DNA of 62,981 nucleotides, from positions 1 to 62,981 of the forward strand of contig JAUMYP010000003.1 of NCBI GenBank assembly GCA_030528565.1, written 5' to 3'. Made by a program: the position numbers and the translations under genes. Of the stretch, positions 8,901-20,614 are shown one piece after another (within the stretch, counting starts at the first letter, position 1; every line of letters starts with the position of its first letter). This DNA comes from Pseudomonadota bacterium (GTDB lineage: Bacteria; Pseudomonadota; Gammaproteobacteria; Xanthomonadales; Xanthomonadaceae). The notes below the pieces were generated by a model. It worked only from the letters and a program-made list of their open reading frames with translations. It was not told the DNA's origin and ran no database searches.

Positions 8901-9251
8901 GCCGATGCGCCACAAATTGTTGCCGCCATCGCGGTCGGAGGTGAACGCCAACTGCTGGCCATCGGGCGAAAACCGCGGCTGTACATCCCAGGACGCGCCG
9001 GAAGTCAGCCGCCGCGCCCGGCCGCCGTCAATCGGCAGCAGGTAAATATCGCCCAGCATCGAAAACGCAATCTGCCGCCCGTCCGGACTGACATCCACAT
9101 CCAGCCAGGTGCCCTCGTCCGTTTCGAACTTCGCCAGCGTACTGCGCCCATGCGCCGCATTGACATCCCAACTGGCGGCTTTCTTTTCCGCTGAGACGGG
9201 CGCGGCAAACAAAGCCAGGGACAAGGCAGAACACAGGGCAAGACGACGCAT
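5964..9251 (-). CDS. secreted TolB-like beta-propeller / amidohydrolase fusion protein
   Basis: 1095 residues with a Sec signal (MRRLALCSALSLALFAAPVSA), hence periplasmic or exported. Residues about 40-620 carry repeated PD40/TolB propeller units (SPDGRQIAFSMLGDIYLLP, SPDGQQLAFTSDRDGG, SPDGKRLAFVKRV, SPDGRKLLYTTWNDAD, SPDGRRIVFSRTRG). Residues about 660-1060 are an amidohydrolase with the HxH metal motif (GYADVHAHVAHFG), later His residues (TTIEHNLPV, GGHGQLQGLSPHWEA) and the composite-domain strand KADLVVLNRNP. The C-terminus is CHCPKSGHGHHHDH, a likely metal-binding tail. This fusion occurs in many gammaproteobacteria and bacteroidetes; the substrate (peptide or cyclic amide) is not known to me. 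GGAGTC precedes the ATG. Confidence 0.9.
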   Translation of the reverse strand: MRRLALCSALSLALFAAPVSAEKKAASWDVNAAHGRSTLAKFETDEGTWLDVDVSPDGRQIAFSMLGDIYLLPIDGGRARRLTSGASWDVQPRFSPDGQQLAFTSDRDGGNNLWRIGVDGRNPVQVSKEKFRLLNNPVWTPDGQYLIGRKHFTAERSLGAGELWMYHVSGGHEGLQLTKKKNDQQDLGEPAVSPDGRYVYFSEDITPGPYFQYNKNPHATIYAIKRLDRQSGEISTLINSAGGAVRPQPSPDGKRLAFVKRVREKSVLHLLDLASGDARPLWDGLSHDMQEAWAIFGPYANFNWLPDGSALVVWAQGKLWRVNAESGAATQIPFTAEVEQRLAEPLRFEQKLDAGQFAPKMIRDVATAPGGQQVVFHALGHLYTRSLPNGAPTRLTSNQNVFEYQPSFSPDGRKLLYTTWNDADLSMLIERELASGKERVLNTEPGFYYGPRYSPDGRRIVFSRTRGSGATGSRWANEVGIYVLDADGNTPRRIAKTGENPQFSADGSRVFYFTGGGLAKKLMSVGIYGEEPREVLALKYPDLVSISPDGRWVAFTELFNAYVAPLPQTGGSIALSRDTKAVPVAQVSRDVGSYLHWSADSASLHWMVGDEYFSRDLKDVFTFLPGAPAQAAKPETARSLRLGLQAPVDTPRELVAFTHARIITMRDAQRQQEVIENGTVLVEGDTIRAVGANVDIPAGARVIDASGKTIVPGYADVHAHVAHFGNGVVPQQNWAYYANLAFGITTTHDPSATTELVFSQAELVKAGALVGPRIFSTGTILYGADGDFKAEVNSLDDARSHLRRMKAHGAFSVKSYNQPRREQHQQINQAARELGMLVVEEGGSTLNHNLPMILDGVTTIEHNLPVAPLYRDVLELWRRTDVRNTPTLVVSYGGLSGEYYWYARDNVWEDGKLSRFFPRETLDARSIRRETAPDWDYYHIEVAKSLKRLRDAGVKIQVGGHGQLQGLSPHWEAWSLVQGGFSNWEALRAFTIDGVDSIGFGKQLGSLEVGKKADLVVLNRNPLDDIRATADTRYVMVNGRLFDVDADMAEIGHRAAPAPTFYWQRHREGLRFGEQYGPTGVCHCPKSGHGHHHDH

Positions 9252-9406
9252 CGAAAGACTCCGGGGTGAAAGCCGGTAAGGATAACGCGGAACTTCACTT
9301 CGGCCTCGGCAATATCAACACTCCATTGCCAACGGCTGCCCGGCGCCTTCCGAGTCACGAACTCGCCATTTGCCAGTCTGCCATCTGCCGCAATGAGAAA
9401 GCCAGA

Positions 9407-12472
<3,066 letters not shown>

Positions 12473-12473
12473 A

Positions 12474-13685
12474 ATGGGCTTGAAATCCTGGCTGGACAAA
12501 ATGGAGCCGCATGTCCACAAGGGCGGCAAATACGAAAAGTGGTACGCCCTGTACGAGGCGGTGGATACCTTCCTGTACCGTCCCGGCAGCGTTACCCGCG
12601 CCAATGCCCATGTGCGTGACAGCATTGACCTAAAGCGCATCATGATTCTGGTGTGGCTGTGCACCTTCCCGGCGATGTTCTTCGGCATGTGGAATGCGGG
12701 CTATCAGGCCAACCTGGTGTTTGCGGCGCAGCCGGAGCTGCTGGCGGCGCAGACCGACTGGCGCTATGCGCTGATGGCATCGCTGGGGGGCTTCAACCCG
12801 GCCAGCCTTTACGACAACCTGCTGCTGGGCGCGCTGTATTTCGTGCCGATTTATGCGGTGACCTTCATCGTCGGTGGCTTCTGGGAAATCCTGTTTGCCA
12901 GCCTTCGCCGCCATGAAGTCAACGAAGGCTTCTTCGTCACCTCGGTGCTGTTTGCGCTGACCCTGCCGCCCACCATCCCCTTGTGGCAGGTGGCGCTGGG
13001 CATCAGCTTTGGCGTGGTGCTGGGCAAGGAAGTGTTTGGCGGCACCGGCAAGAATTTCATCAACCCGGCGCTGGCAGGACGCGCCTTCCTGTTCTTTGCC
13101 TATCCGGCCTCGCTCTCCGGCGATGCGGTATGGAATGTGGTCGATGGCTATGCCGGCGCCACCGCGCTCAGCCAGGTCGCCAGTGGCGGCCTGGCGGCAC
13201 TGGCAGAAAACGGCCTGAGCTGGCGCGATGCCTTCCTCGGCTTCATGCCCGGCGCCATCGGCGAAACCAGCACGCTTGCCATCCTGCTGGGCGGCATCGC
13301 CCTGCTCATCATGCGCATCGCCGCCTGGCGGATTGTGGCCGGGGTGATGCTCGGCATGGTGGCGTTCAGCCTGCTGCTGGGCGCGATTGGCTCGGATAGC
13401 AACCCGATGTTCGCCCTGCCCTGGCACTGGCATCTGGTGCTGGGCGGCTTTGCCCTGGGCATGATGTTCATGGCCACCGACCCGGTGTCGGCCGCCATGA
13501 CCAATACCGGCAAGTGGATTTTCGGCGCCTTGATTGGCGTGATGGCGGTGATGATTCGCGTCATCAACCCGGCCTTCCCGGAGGGCATGATGCTCGCCAT
13601 CCTGTTTGCCAACCTGTTCGCGCCGCTGATTGACCATTTCGTCATCCGCGCCAATATCAAACGGAGGGCCAAGCGCCATGCCTAA
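12474..13685 (+). CDS. nqrB: Na+-NQR subunit B (covalent FMN membrane subunit)
   Basis: 403 residues with about ten membrane helices. It holds a covalently bound FMN, a riboflavin site and the Na+ path. The flavinylation motif reads [11 protein letters not shown] with acceptor Thr at about 230. [24 protein letters not shown] and [20 protein letters not shown] are conserved family stretches. It overlaps nqrC by 8 nt. FMN attachment needs ApbE, encoded at 17612-18631. Confidence 0.97.
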   Translation: MGLKSWLDKMEPHVHKGGKYEKWYALYEAVDTFLYRPGSVTRANAHVRDSIDLKRIMILVWLCTFPAMFFGMWNAGYQANLVFAAQPELLAAQTDWRYALMASLGGFNPASLYDNLLLGALYFVPIYAVTFIVGGFWEILFASLRRHEVNEGFFVTSVLFALTLPPTIPLWQVALGISFGVVLGKEVFGGTGKNFINPALAGRAFLFFAYPASLSGDAVWNVVDGYAGATALSQVASGGLAALAENGLSWRDAFLGFMPGAIGETSTLAILLGGIALLIMRIAAWRIVAGVMLGMVAFSLLLGAIGSDSNPMFALPWHWHLVLGGFALGMMFMATDPVSAAMTNTGKWIFGALIGVMAVMIRVINPAFPEGMMLAILFANLFAPLIDHFVIRANIKRRAKRHA

Positions 13686-14460
13686 TGCGCCAGAATCCAT
13701 GCGCCGCACCCTGAGCGTGGCCTTGCTGGTCTGTCTTGCCTGCTCGGTGGTGGTGGCCGGTGCCGCCGTTGGCCTCAAGCCCACCCAGGTAGCCAACCGC
13801 CAGCTCGACAAGCAACGCAATATCCTCGCCATTGCCGGGCTGGCCGATGCCGATGCCCCGGCCAGCGAAGTGCGGCAGATTTTCCAGTCCCGTATCCGGC
13901 CGCGCCTGGTGGACCTGGACAGCGGCCGCTTCAGCGATGCCTATCCGGCCGAGGGCTTCGACCCGCTGAAGGCGGCGCAAGACCCGGCGCTGAGCCAGGC
14001 ACTGCCCGGCGATGAGGACATCGCTTCGATTCGCCGCCGTGAACACTACAGCGTGGTGTATCTGGTGGAAGACACCCAGGGCAAGACCGAAACCCTGATT
14101 TTGCCGGTGCGCGGCTACGGGCTGTGGTCCACCCTGCATGGCTTTATTGCGTTGAAGAACGACTACAGCACAGTGCAGGGCTTTGGCTTCTACCAGCATG
14201 GCGAAACCCCGGGGCTGGGCGGCGAAGTGGACAACCCGCGCTGGAAGGCGCTATGGCCGGGCAAGCAGGTGTTCAATGCCGAAGGCAGCCCGGTGATTCG
14301 CGTGGCCAAGGGCAGCGCCGACCCGGCCTCGGCACATCAGGTCGATGGCCTGGCTGGCGCCACCCTGACCAGCAACGGCGTGAACAATCTGCTGGCTTTC
14401 TGGCTCGGCTCCAAGGGCTTTGGCCCGCTACTGACCCATCTGCGGACGGAAGAGATTTAA
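13678..14460 (+). CDS. nqrC: Na+-NQR subunit C (covalent FMN)
   Basis: 260 residues: an N-terminal membrane helix (about 10-33) and a periplasmic FMN-binding domain. The attachment site is [13 protein letters not shown] with acceptor Thr at about 229. [20 protein letters not shown] and [18 protein letters not shown] are the conserved FMN_bind stretches. ATG at 13678 is preceded by ACGGAGGG inside nqrB; the longer frame from 13630 is only nqrB overlap. Confidence 0.97.
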   Translation: MPNAPESMRRTLSVALLVCLACSVVVAGAAVGLKPTQVANRQLDKQRNILAIAGLADADAPASEVRQIFQSRIRPRLVDLDSGRFSDAYPAEGFDPLKAAQDPALSQALPGDEDIASIRRREHYSVVYLVEDTQGKTETLILPVRGYGLWSTLHGFIALKNDYSTVQGFGFYQHGETPGLGGEVDNPRWKALWPGKQVFNAEGSPVIRVAKGSADPASAHQVDGLAGATLTSNGVNNLLAFWLGSKGFGPLLTHLRTEEI

Positions 14461-14463
14461 CCC

Positions 14464-15132
14464 ATGGCACAACCCACCATTCGGCAGGTACTTTTTGACC
14501 CCATCGTGCAGAACAACCCGATTGGCCTGCAAATCCTCGGTATTTGTTCGGCGCTGGCGGTCACCTCCAACCTGAAAACGGCGCTGGTGATGTCCATCGC
14601 GCTGACCCTGGTGGCAGGTTTTTCCAACCTGTTCATCTCCACCATCCGCATGCAGATTCCTTCCTCCATCCGCATGATTGTGCAGATGGTCATCATCGCC
14701 TCGCTGGTGATTGTGGTCGACCAGACCCTGAAAGCCTTTGCCTATTCGCTGTCCAAGCAACTTTCGGTATTTGTCGGCCTCATCATCACCAACTGCATCG
14801 TGATGGGCCGCGCCGAGGCTTTCGCCATGCAGAACCCGCCGCTGCTGTCGTTCTTTGACGGCATCGGCAATGGTCTTGGCTATAGCGCCATGCTGATTTT
14901 GCTGGGCGTGATTCGTGAGCTGTTCGGCGCGGGCAAGCTGATGGGCTATCCCGTCCTGCCCAGCGTCAATGATGGTGGCTGGTATGTGCCCAATGGCCTG
15001 CTGTTGCTGCCGCCTTCGGCGTTCTTCCTGATTGGCCTCATCATCTGGGCGCTGCGCAGCTGGAGACCTGAGCAAAAAGAAGCCCCGGCCTACCAGATGG
15101 CCGCGCATGTCTCCGAACGGGAGGGCGTGTGA
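14464..15132 (+). CDS. nqrD: Na+-NQR subunit D
   Basis: 222 residues with six membrane helices; an NqrD/RnfE-type subunit, with inverted topology to NqrE, helping hold the intramembrane iron centre. Conserved stretches are [40 protein letters not shown] and [17 protein letters not shown]. The cysteines in ICSAL and TNCIVMG match the iron-ligand positions known for this family. Starts 3 nt after nqrC; its TGA overlaps the nqrE ATG by one base. Confidence 0.97.
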   Translation: MAQPTIRQVLFDPIVQNNPIGLQILGICSALAVTSNLKTALVMSIALTLVAGFSNLFISTIRMQIPSSIRMIVQMVIIASLVIVVDQTLKAFAYSLSKQLSVFVGLIITNCIVMGRAEAFAMQNPPLLSFFDGIGNGLGYSAMLILLGVIRELFGAGKLMGYPVLPSVNDGGWYVPNGLLLLPPSAFFLIGLIIWALRSWRPEQKEAPAYQMAAHVSEREGV

Positions 15133-15740
15133 TGGAACATTACCTCAGCCTGTTTCTGCGCGCGGTGTTCGTCGAGAACATGGCGCTGGCCTTCTTCCTT
15201 GGCATGTGTACCTTCATCGCCATCTCCAAAAAGGTGGAAACCGCCATTGGCCTTGGCATCGCCGTGGTAGTGGTGCAGGCCATCACGGTGCCCGCCAATA
15301 ACCTCATCTATACCTATCTGCTCAAAGACGGTGCGCTGGCCTGGGCAGGGCTGCCGGATGTGGACCTGAGCTTCCTGGGGCTGCTCTCCTATATCGGCGT
15401 GATTGCCGCCATCGTGCAGATTCTGGAAATGCTGCTGGATAAATACGTCCCCAGCCTGTACAACGCGCTGGGCGTGTTCCTGCCACTCATCACCGTGAAC
15501 TGCGCCATCATGGGCGGCACCCTGTTCATGGTCGAGCGCGACTACAACCTGGCCGAAAGCGCGGTGTATGGCGTCGGCTCCGGGCTGTCCTGGGCGCTGG
15601 CGATTGCGGCACTGGCCGGTATCCGCGAAAAGCTCAAATACAGTGATGTGCCCAGCGGCCTGCAAGGCCTTGGCATCACCTTCATCATCATCGGCCTGAT
15701 GGCGCTGGGCTTCATGTCGTTCTCGGGAGTGCAGCTATGA
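15132..15740 (+). CDS. nqrE: Na+-NQR subunit E
   Basis: 202 residues with six membrane helices, partner of NqrD. It has [20 protein letters not shown] and [13 protein letters not shown], whose Cys residues are the counterpart of the NqrD iron ligands. ATG at 15132 ([19 protein letters not shown]) matches the family start. The GTG three bases earlier also fits the frame but is less likely. Confidence 0.97.
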   Translation: MEHYLSLFLRAVFVENMALAFFLGMCTFIAISKKVETAIGLGIAVVVVQAITVPANNLIYTYLLKDGALAWAGLPDVDLSFLGLLSYIGVIAAIVQILEMLLDKYVPSLYNALGVFLPLITVNCAIMGGTLFMVERDYNLAESAVYGVGSGLSWALAIAALAGIREKLKYSDVPSGLQGLGITFIIIGLMALGFMSFSGVQL

Positions 15741-16960
15741 CCACGGAAATCCTGCTCGGCGTGGGCATGTTCACCGCCATTGTGCTGGCACTGGTGCTCA
15801 TCATCCTGTTTGCCCGTTCAAAGCTGGTGGCCAGCGGCGATGTCTCCATCGAAATCAATGGCGAGCGCACCATCACCGTGCCTGCGGGCGGCAAGCTGCT
15901 GCAAACCCTGGCGGCGCAGAACATCTTTCTTTCTTCGGCCTGCGGTGGCGGTGGCACCTGCGCGCAATGCAAATGCATCGTCAATGCAGGCGGCGGCGAA
16001 ATGCTGCCCACCGAGGAGTCGCACTTCACCCGTCGCCAGGCGGGCGAAGGCTGGCGGCTGTCCTGCCAGACCCCGGTCAAGCAGGACATGAAAATCGAAG
16101 TGCCCGAAGAAGTCTTTGGCGTGAAGAAATGGGAATGCACGGTGGAGAGCAACGACAACGTCGCCACCTTCATCAAGGAGCTGACCCTGCGCCTGCCCGA
16201 AGGCGAAAACGTCGACTTCCGCGCCGGTGGCTATGTGCAGCTGGAATGTCCGCCGCATACCGTGGCCTACAAGGATTTCGACATCCCGGAAAAATTCCGC
16301 GACGACTGGGACAAATTCGACCTGTGGCGCTTTGTTTCCAAGGTGGATGAGCCGGTAATTCGCGCCTATTCCATGGCCAATTACCCGGAAGAAAAAGGCA
16401 TCGTCAAATTCAATATCCGCGTGGCCTCGCCGCCGCCCCGCCGCGATGACCTGCCACCGGGCAAGATGTCCTCCTGGGTGTTCAACTTGAAGCCCGGCGA
16501 CAAGGTCACGGTGTATGGCCCGTTTGGTGAGTTCTTCGCCAAGGACACCGATGCGGAAATGGTGTTTATCGGTGGCGGCGCGGGCATGGCGCCGATGCGC
16601 TCGCATATCTTCGACCAGTTAAAGCGCCTGAACTCCAAGCGCAAAATCAGCTTCTGGTATGGCGCGCGCTCCCTGCGCGAAGCGTTCTATGTGGACGAAT
16701 ACGACCGGCTGGCCGAGGAAAACGAGAACTTCACCTGGCATCTGGCGCTTTCTGACCCGCTGCCCGAGGACAACTGGACCGGCTACACCGGCTTCATCCA
16801 CAACGTGCTGTACGAAAACTACCTCAAGGACCACCCGGCACCGGAGGACTGCGAGTTCTATATGTGCGGCCCGCCGATGATGAACGCCGCCGTCATCCAG
16901 ATGCTGCTTGACCTCGGCGTTGAGCGCGACAATATCTTCTTGGATGATTTTGGCGGCTAA
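15737..16960 (+). CDS. nqrF: Na+-NQR subunit F (NADH dehydrogenase, 2Fe-2S and FAD)
   Basis: 407 residues, the entry point for electrons from NADH. One N-terminal membrane helix (about 5-27) precedes a plant-type [2Fe-2S] ferredoxin domain with ligands Cys69, Cys75, Cys78 and Cys110 ([14 protein letters not shown]...LSCQ). An FAD domain follows (RAYSMANYP) and then an NADH domain ([31 protein letters not shown]). Start overlaps nqrE by 4 nt (ATGA). A strong hairpin follows the stop. Confidence 0.98.
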   Translation: MTTEILLGVGMFTAIVLALVLIILFARSKLVASGDVSIEINGERTITVPAGGKLLQTLAAQNIFLSSACGGGGTCAQCKCIVNAGGGEMLPTEESHFTRRQAGEGWRLSCQTPVKQDMKIEVPEEVFGVKKWECTVESNDNVATFIKELTLRLPEGENVDFRAGGYVQLECPPHTVAYKDFDIPEKFRDDWDKFDLWRFVSKVDEPVIRAYSMANYPEEKGIVKFNIRVASPPPRRDDLPPGKMSSWVFNLKPGDKVTVYGPFGEFFAKDTDAEMVFIGGGAGMAPMRSHIFDQLKRLNSKRKISFWYGARSLREAFYVDEYDRLAEENENFTWHLALSDPLPEDNWTGYTGFIHNVLYENYLKDHPAPEDCEFYMCGPPMMNAAVIQMLLDLGVERDNIFLDDFGG

Positions 16961-16978
16961 GCCAGCAAGCAACCTGCA

Positions 16979-17001
16979 AGGGCAGGCCAAGCGCCTGCCC
17001 T
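16979..17001 (+). terminator. hairpin closing nqrABCDEF
   Basis: AGGGCAGGC (16979-16987) and GCCTGCCCT (16993-17001) form a perfect 9-bp stem around CAAGC, followed by GTTTCTG. The weak T-tract suggests partial termination. It separates the pump genes from the toxin-antitoxin/apbE/nqrM block. Confidence 0.6.
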
Positions 17002-17026
17002 GTTTCTGCGGTATTTGCCAAGCAGA

Positions 17027-17048
17027 AAGTGATACTTTAGTATCACTT
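17027..17048. promoter_or_regulatory. palindromic operator of the toxin-antitoxin pair
   Basis: AAGTGATACT-TT-AGTATCACTT: perfect 10-bp arms, 2-nt spacer, ending one base before the antitoxin ATG. Type II antitoxins commonly repress their own promoter through such sites. It leaves no room for a Shine-Dalgarno sequence, so the mRNA may be leaderless or poorly translated. Confidence 0.7.
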
Positions 17049-17049
17049 C

Positions 17050-17307
17050 ATGCGTACCGAACTTGTCACCACCCTCAAACGCAAAGCCACCGAGTTGCTC
17101 TTGGAAATCGAGCGTAGCCGTGAGCCTGTGCTAATTACTCAACATGGCCTGCCCAGCGCCTATCTCATCGATGTAGAGAGCTATCAAGCGCAACAAAAGC
17201 GCATGACCTTGCTGGAGGGCATTGCCCGAGGGGAGCTTGCCATTGCTGAAGGCCGGACACTTCCGCATCAACAAGCCCAAGAGCGAATGGCACGGTGGCT
17301 GAAGTAA
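17050..17307 (+). CDS. Phd/YefM-family antitoxin
   Basis: 85 residues. The N-terminus RTELVTTLKRKATELLLEIERSREPVLITQHGLPSAYLIDVESY matches the Phd/YefM DNA-binding fold. The C-terminal helix (EGIARGELAIAEGRTLPHQQAQERMARWLK) would wrap the toxin. It should neutralise the adjacent toxin and repress the operon through the palindrome next to its start. Its end overlaps the toxin gene by 13 nt. Confidence 0.85.
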   Translation: MRTELVTTLKRKATELLLEIERSREPVLITQHGLPSAYLIDVESYQAQQKRMTLLEGIARGELAIAEGRTLPHQQAQERMARWLK

Positions 17308-17609
17308 TTTGGACCGAATCTGCACTGGCAGAGTTGGATGCAATTGCGGACTACATTGCCATTGAGAACGCAGTAGCTGCGAAAAATTTGATGCAGCGAA
17401 TATTCAAACATGTTGAGCAACTGGCTTCCCATCCAGAAAGTGGACGTTACCCGCCAGAGTTGGGCAGGCAGATGCGCTACCGGGAACTGATTGAGCCGCC
17501 TTGTCGCATTTTCTATCGCCTGGATGCATCTTTGAATGTATTCATCGTCCACATCATGCGCGGCGAACGCATATTGCCAAGCAGCAAATTTCCCCCTGTC
17601 TCGTCTTAA
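17295..17609 (+). CDS. ParE/RelE-superfamily toxin
   Basis: 104 residues with the ParE/RelE toxin pattern: EVIWTESALAELDAIADYIA, AAKNLMQRIFKHVEQLASHPESGR, RYRELIEPPCRIFYRLD and VFIVHIMRGERILP. ParE types inhibit DNA gyrase and RelE types cleave mRNA on the ribosome. The sequence alone does not decide, though the lack of an obvious RelE catalytic Lys/Arg set and the RxRILP ending favour ParE. Its TAA is only 2 nt before the apbE ATG, so apbE very likely shares the transcript. Confidence 0.85.
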   Translation: MAEVIWTESALAELDAIADYIAIENAVAAKNLMQRIFKHVEQLASHPESGRYPPELGRQMRYRELIEPPCRIFYRLDASLNVFIVHIMRGERILPSSKFPPVSS

Positions 17610-17611
17610 TC

Positions 17612-18631
17612 ATGCCTGCCCTTTCCCGCCTCTACGCCGCGGCGCTCCCCCTGCTACTCGCCGCCTGCCAGCCAGAACAGGTGGTCAAGTTTTCTGGCCC
17701 TACCATGGGCAGCAGCTACACCATCAGCTATGTGGCCAGCGGCAATGGGCAAACCGCCGCGTTGCAACAGGGCGTGGAAAAAATCCTGGCGGATATTGAC
17801 CGGGCTGTATCCACCTATCGGGATGACTCGGCGCTGGCGCGCTTCAATGCCGCAGCGCCCGGCTGCATGCAGATGCCAGAGGCCGCCATTGCGCTGGCCG
17901 CGCACGCCATGGAGCTTGCCGAAAACAGCGAAGGTGCCTTTGACATCACCCTGCTGCCGGTGGTGGATGCCTGGGGCTTTGGCCCCAAAGCCGCCGCCAA
18001 CCCGGTGGCGCAATGGTCAGCGCCCAGTGATGAGCAGCTTGCCGCATTGCGCCCGCTGATTGGCATGCAGCATTTGCGCATCGAGGGCGATACCCTGTGC
18101 AAGGATGCGCCGCTTCAAATCGACTTCAACAGCATGGCCGCCGGTTACGCCATTGACCGTATCGCCGACTATCTCGCCAGCCAGGGCATCGAGAACTTCT
18201 TGATTGATGTCACCGGCGAGATGCGCGGCGAAGGCCTGAAGCCCGGAGGCGTGCCCTGGCGCATCGGTATTGAAGCGCCGCTGGAAGATACCCGCCAGGC
18301 GCAGAAAATCATTGCCTTGAGCAGCCAGTCAATCTCCAGCTCCGGCGACTATCGGCAATACCGTGAAGTGGACGGTGAGCGCCAATCGCACCTGATTGAC
18401 CCACACAGCCTGCGCCCGGTGACACACCGGCTGGCCTCGGTCAGCGTCATCCACCCAGGCGCGATGCAGGCCGATGGCCTGTCCACCCTGCTGATGGTGC
18501 TGGGGCCTGAGCGCGGCCTTGCCTATGCCGAACAACACGCGATTGCCGCGCTGTTCATCAGTCGCAGCGATGATGGCTTCCAGACCCATGCCAGCCGCCG
18601 TTTTGCGGCACTTTATCCGGACAGAAACTGA
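17612..18631 (+). CDS. apbE: FAD:protein FMN transferase (ApbE), lipoprotein
   Basis: 339 residues. It attaches FMN from FAD to the Thr of S/AGAT motifs, here presumably in NqrB and NqrC. Lipoprotein signal MPALSRLYAAALPLLLAAC with lipobox Cys19 anchors it in the periplasm. Family motifs are GPTMGSSYTISY, DRAVSTYRDDSALARFN, GAFDITLLPVVDAWGFG, DFNSMAAGYAIDRIADYL, IDVTGEMRGEG and MQADGLSTLLMVLG. The start at 17612 gives the lipoprotein signal; the longer frame lies inside the toxin gene. Confidence 0.96.
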   Translation: MPALSRLYAAALPLLLAACQPEQVVKFSGPTMGSSYTISYVASGNGQTAALQQGVEKILADIDRAVSTYRDDSALARFNAAAPGCMQMPEAAIALAAHAMELAENSEGAFDITLLPVVDAWGFGPKAAANPVAQWSAPSDEQLAALRPLIGMQHLRIEGDTLCKDAPLQIDFNSMAAGYAIDRIADYLASQGIENFLIDVTGEMRGEGLKPGGVPWRIGIEAPLEDTRQAQKIIALSSQSISSSGDYRQYREVDGERQSHLIDPHSLRPVTHRLASVSVIHPGAMQADGLSTLLMVLGPERGLAYAEQHAIAALFISRSDDGFQTHASRRFAALYPDRN

Positions 18632-18634
18632 AGC

Positions 18635-18853
18635 ATGCTGACCTTGATTGCTACCTTTATCGTGTTGCTGCTGGTCATTGCCGGCATGGCCGTGGGCGTC
18701 ATGCTCGGGCGCAAACCCATCGCCGGCTCCTGCGGCGGCATCGCCAATCTGGGGCTGGAAAAGGAATGCGGCATCTGCGGCAATGACTTCAGCAAGTGCC
18801 GGGAAAAGCAGCCACGAAATGCGTTGCCAGTGCTGGACGACGCGGTGGATTGA
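18635..18853 (+). CDS. nqrM: Na+-NQR maturation protein NqrM
   Basis: 72 residues: one membrane helix (about 4-24) and a Cys-rich tail with Cys33, Cys45, Cys48 and Cys55 (GSCGGIANLGLEKECGICGN...KCRE), the NqrM (DUF539) signature. NqrM is needed to insert the intramembrane iron centre between NqrD and NqrE. It starts 3 nt after apbE, completing the usual nqr-apbE-nqrM order. Confidence 0.95.
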   Translation: MLTLIATFIVLLLVIAGMAVGVMLGRKPIAGSCGGIANLGLEKECGICGNDFSKCREKQPRNALPVLDDAVD

Positions 18854-18863
18854 CTCTGAACAG

Positions 18864-19634
18864 CTAGGCGCGCGCGCGCGCCAATCGCGCCATGCGCTGT
18901 GCATCGGCCAGCACACCACGCATCAGCCGTACTTCACGCGCATTCATGTCGGCACGCAGAAAAATCCGCCGCAGTTTGCGCAATGCTGATTCCGGTGTGC
19001 GCCCCTTGTGAAAATCAATGGCGTCCAGCGTGTCGCCAAGCTGAGCAAAAAAGCCTTCCAGCTCGGCATGTGAAGCGGGCAGCTCACGGGCATCCTGCGA
19101 TGCTTGCGGCGCATCGGCCATAGTCGCGGCCAATATCGCCATGCGCACCTCATAGGCCAGCACCTGCACCGCAGCAGCCAGGTTCAGCGAGCTGAAATCC
19201 GGGTCGGAGGGGATATGCACGGCGGCATGACAGAGCTGCAATTCGTGGTTATCAAGCCCGGTGCGTTCACGGCCAAATACCAGGGCGACTTCTGCCGAGG
19301 TTTGCGCGGCCTGTATCGCCCGCTTTGCGGCCATCGGTGGCGGCAGCTCCTCCAGCGCGATACGGCGGCTGCGCGCGGTACAGCCCAGTACCAATTGGCA
19401 GTCGGCCACGGCTTCTTGCAATGTGGCAAAACGCGGCGCATCAAAGACCAGCGCCTCGGCACCGGCGGCCATCGAGGCAGTCTCAAAATCCGGTGCTTTT
19501 TCAGGCGCAACCAGAACCATCCGGGCAAGCCCCATGGTTTTCATTGCGCGCGCGGCGGCGCCAAGATTGCCGGGGTGCTGGGTGCCGACCATCACGATGC
19601 GGATGCGGGCAGCGGGGTTGTGTGTCATGTCCAT
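18864..19634 (-). CDS. trmJ: tRNA (cytidine/uridine-2'-O)-methyltransferase TrmJ
   Basis: 256 residues. SPOUT/SpoU-class methyltransferase that methylates ribose 32 in the tRNA anticodon loop using AdoMet. Motif 1 is [25 protein letters not shown], motif 2 [20 protein letters not shown] and motif 3 [22 protein letters not shown], the knotted AdoMet site. The C-terminal helical extension is usual for TrmJ. Start could be 19634 (MDMTHN) or 19628 (MTHN). Divergent from suhB with 65 nt between; converges on nqrM with 10 nt between. Confidence 0.95.
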   Translation of the reverse strand: MDMTHNPAARIRIVMVGTQHPGNLGAAARAMKTMGLARMVLVAPEKAPDFETASMAAGAEALVFDAPRFATLQEAVADCQLVLGCTARSRRIALEELPPPMAAKRAIQAAQTSAEVALVFGRERTGLDNHELQLCHAAVHIPSDPDFSSLNLAAAVQVLAYEVRMAILAATMADAPQASQDARELPASHAELEGFFAQLGDTLDAIDFHKGRTPESALRKLRRIFLRADMNAREVRLMRGVLADAQRMARLARARA

Positions 19635-19699
19635 ATGACAATGTTAAACTGTGCAGTCGGCAACGCGGCCGAATTGTTCTTTCCAACCAGGCATTCCCC

Positions 19700-20515
19700 A
19701 TGCAGAAACCTGCCATTACCCTGATGGTCAAGGCGGCACGCGCCGCCGGCAATGTACTGATGCGCAATATCAGCCGTCTTGATGCGCTCAATGTCGTCGA
19801 AAAAGGCCGGCAGGATTACGCCAGCGAAGTGGATGCCCAGGCTGAAGAAGCCATCATCCGCGAACTCAAGCGCGCAACGCCGGACTACGCCATCCTGGGT
19901 GAAGAACACGGCCAGATTGGCAAGGGGCGCAATGTCTGGGTGATTGACCCGCTTGATGGCACCAGCAACTATCTGCGCGGCCTGCCGCATTACTGCGTTT
20001 CGATTGCGCTGGTGGAAAATGGCGAGCCCACACATGGCGTGATTTTCGACCCGTTGCGCAACGAGCTGTTTGCGGCCAGCCGGGGGAGCGGCGCGGTGCT
20101 CAATGACCGCCGCATCCGCGTGGCCGAGCGCCGTAGCCTGGAAGGCGCCCTGGTGGCGACCGGCTTTCACCCGCGTGAGCGCGAACGCACCGGTGCCCAG
20201 CTTGAGTGCACCCGCCGCCTGCTCAACCAGGCCGAGGACATCCGCCGTACCGGCTCTGCTGCGCTCGACCTGGCCTATGTGGCCTGTGGCCGGCTGGATG
20301 CCTATTTTGAAGCCGGGGTAAAACCTTGGGATATCGCCGCAGGCATGCTGATGGTGCGCGAGGCCGGCGGCAAGGTTTGCGACTTCAAGGGTGCACCCAC
20401 CGCGCCCGTGGATGCGCGCGGCATCGACAGCCGCGGCCTTGTGGCCGGTAACCTGCGCACTGCCGAAGCGCTACAAAAACTCATCCAGGACAGCGGTTAC
20501 GCTGCCAGCTTTTAA
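19700..20515 (+). CDS. suhB: inositol-1-monophosphatase family protein SuhB
   Basis: 271 residues, family length. Mg2+-dependent phosphatase; in proteobacteria SuhB also joins the rRNA antitermination complex with NusA/B/E/G. Metal-site motifs are GEEHG (E68, E69), [13 protein letters not shown] (D83, D86) and [19 protein letters not shown]. Start at 19700 matches the family ([18 protein letters not shown]); the longer frame is antisense to trmJ. Confidence 0.96.
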   Translation: MQKPAITLMVKAARAAGNVLMRNISRLDALNVVEKGRQDYASEVDAQAEEAIIRELKRATPDYAILGEEHGQIGKGRNVWVIDPLDGTSNYLRGLPHYCVSIALVENGEPTHGVIFDPLRNELFAASRGSGAVLNDRRIRVAERRSLEGALVATGFHPRERERTGAQLECTRRLLNQAEDIRRTGSAALDLAYVACGRLDAYFEAGVKPWDIAAGMLMVREAGGKVCDFKGAPTAPVDARGIDSRGLVAGNLRTAEALQKLIQDSGYAASF

Positions 20516-20542
20516 TCTCTTTATTGGGTTTGTTTCAGCCGG

Positions 20543-20567
20543 GGCGTGCCAGCACTGCTGGCACGCC
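20543..20567. terminator. perfect hairpin between suhB and bolA
   Basis: GGCGTGCCAGCA and TGCTGGCACGCC are perfect 12-bp arms around a single base. It lies between two converging genes (suhB rightward, bolA leftward) and probably acts in both directions. No T-run on either side. Confidence 0.55.
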
Positions 20568-20614
20568 AAACGCGTCTGGATTTCACCGGCCAGTCGCCAT
20601 GTATTACAGGCTGT

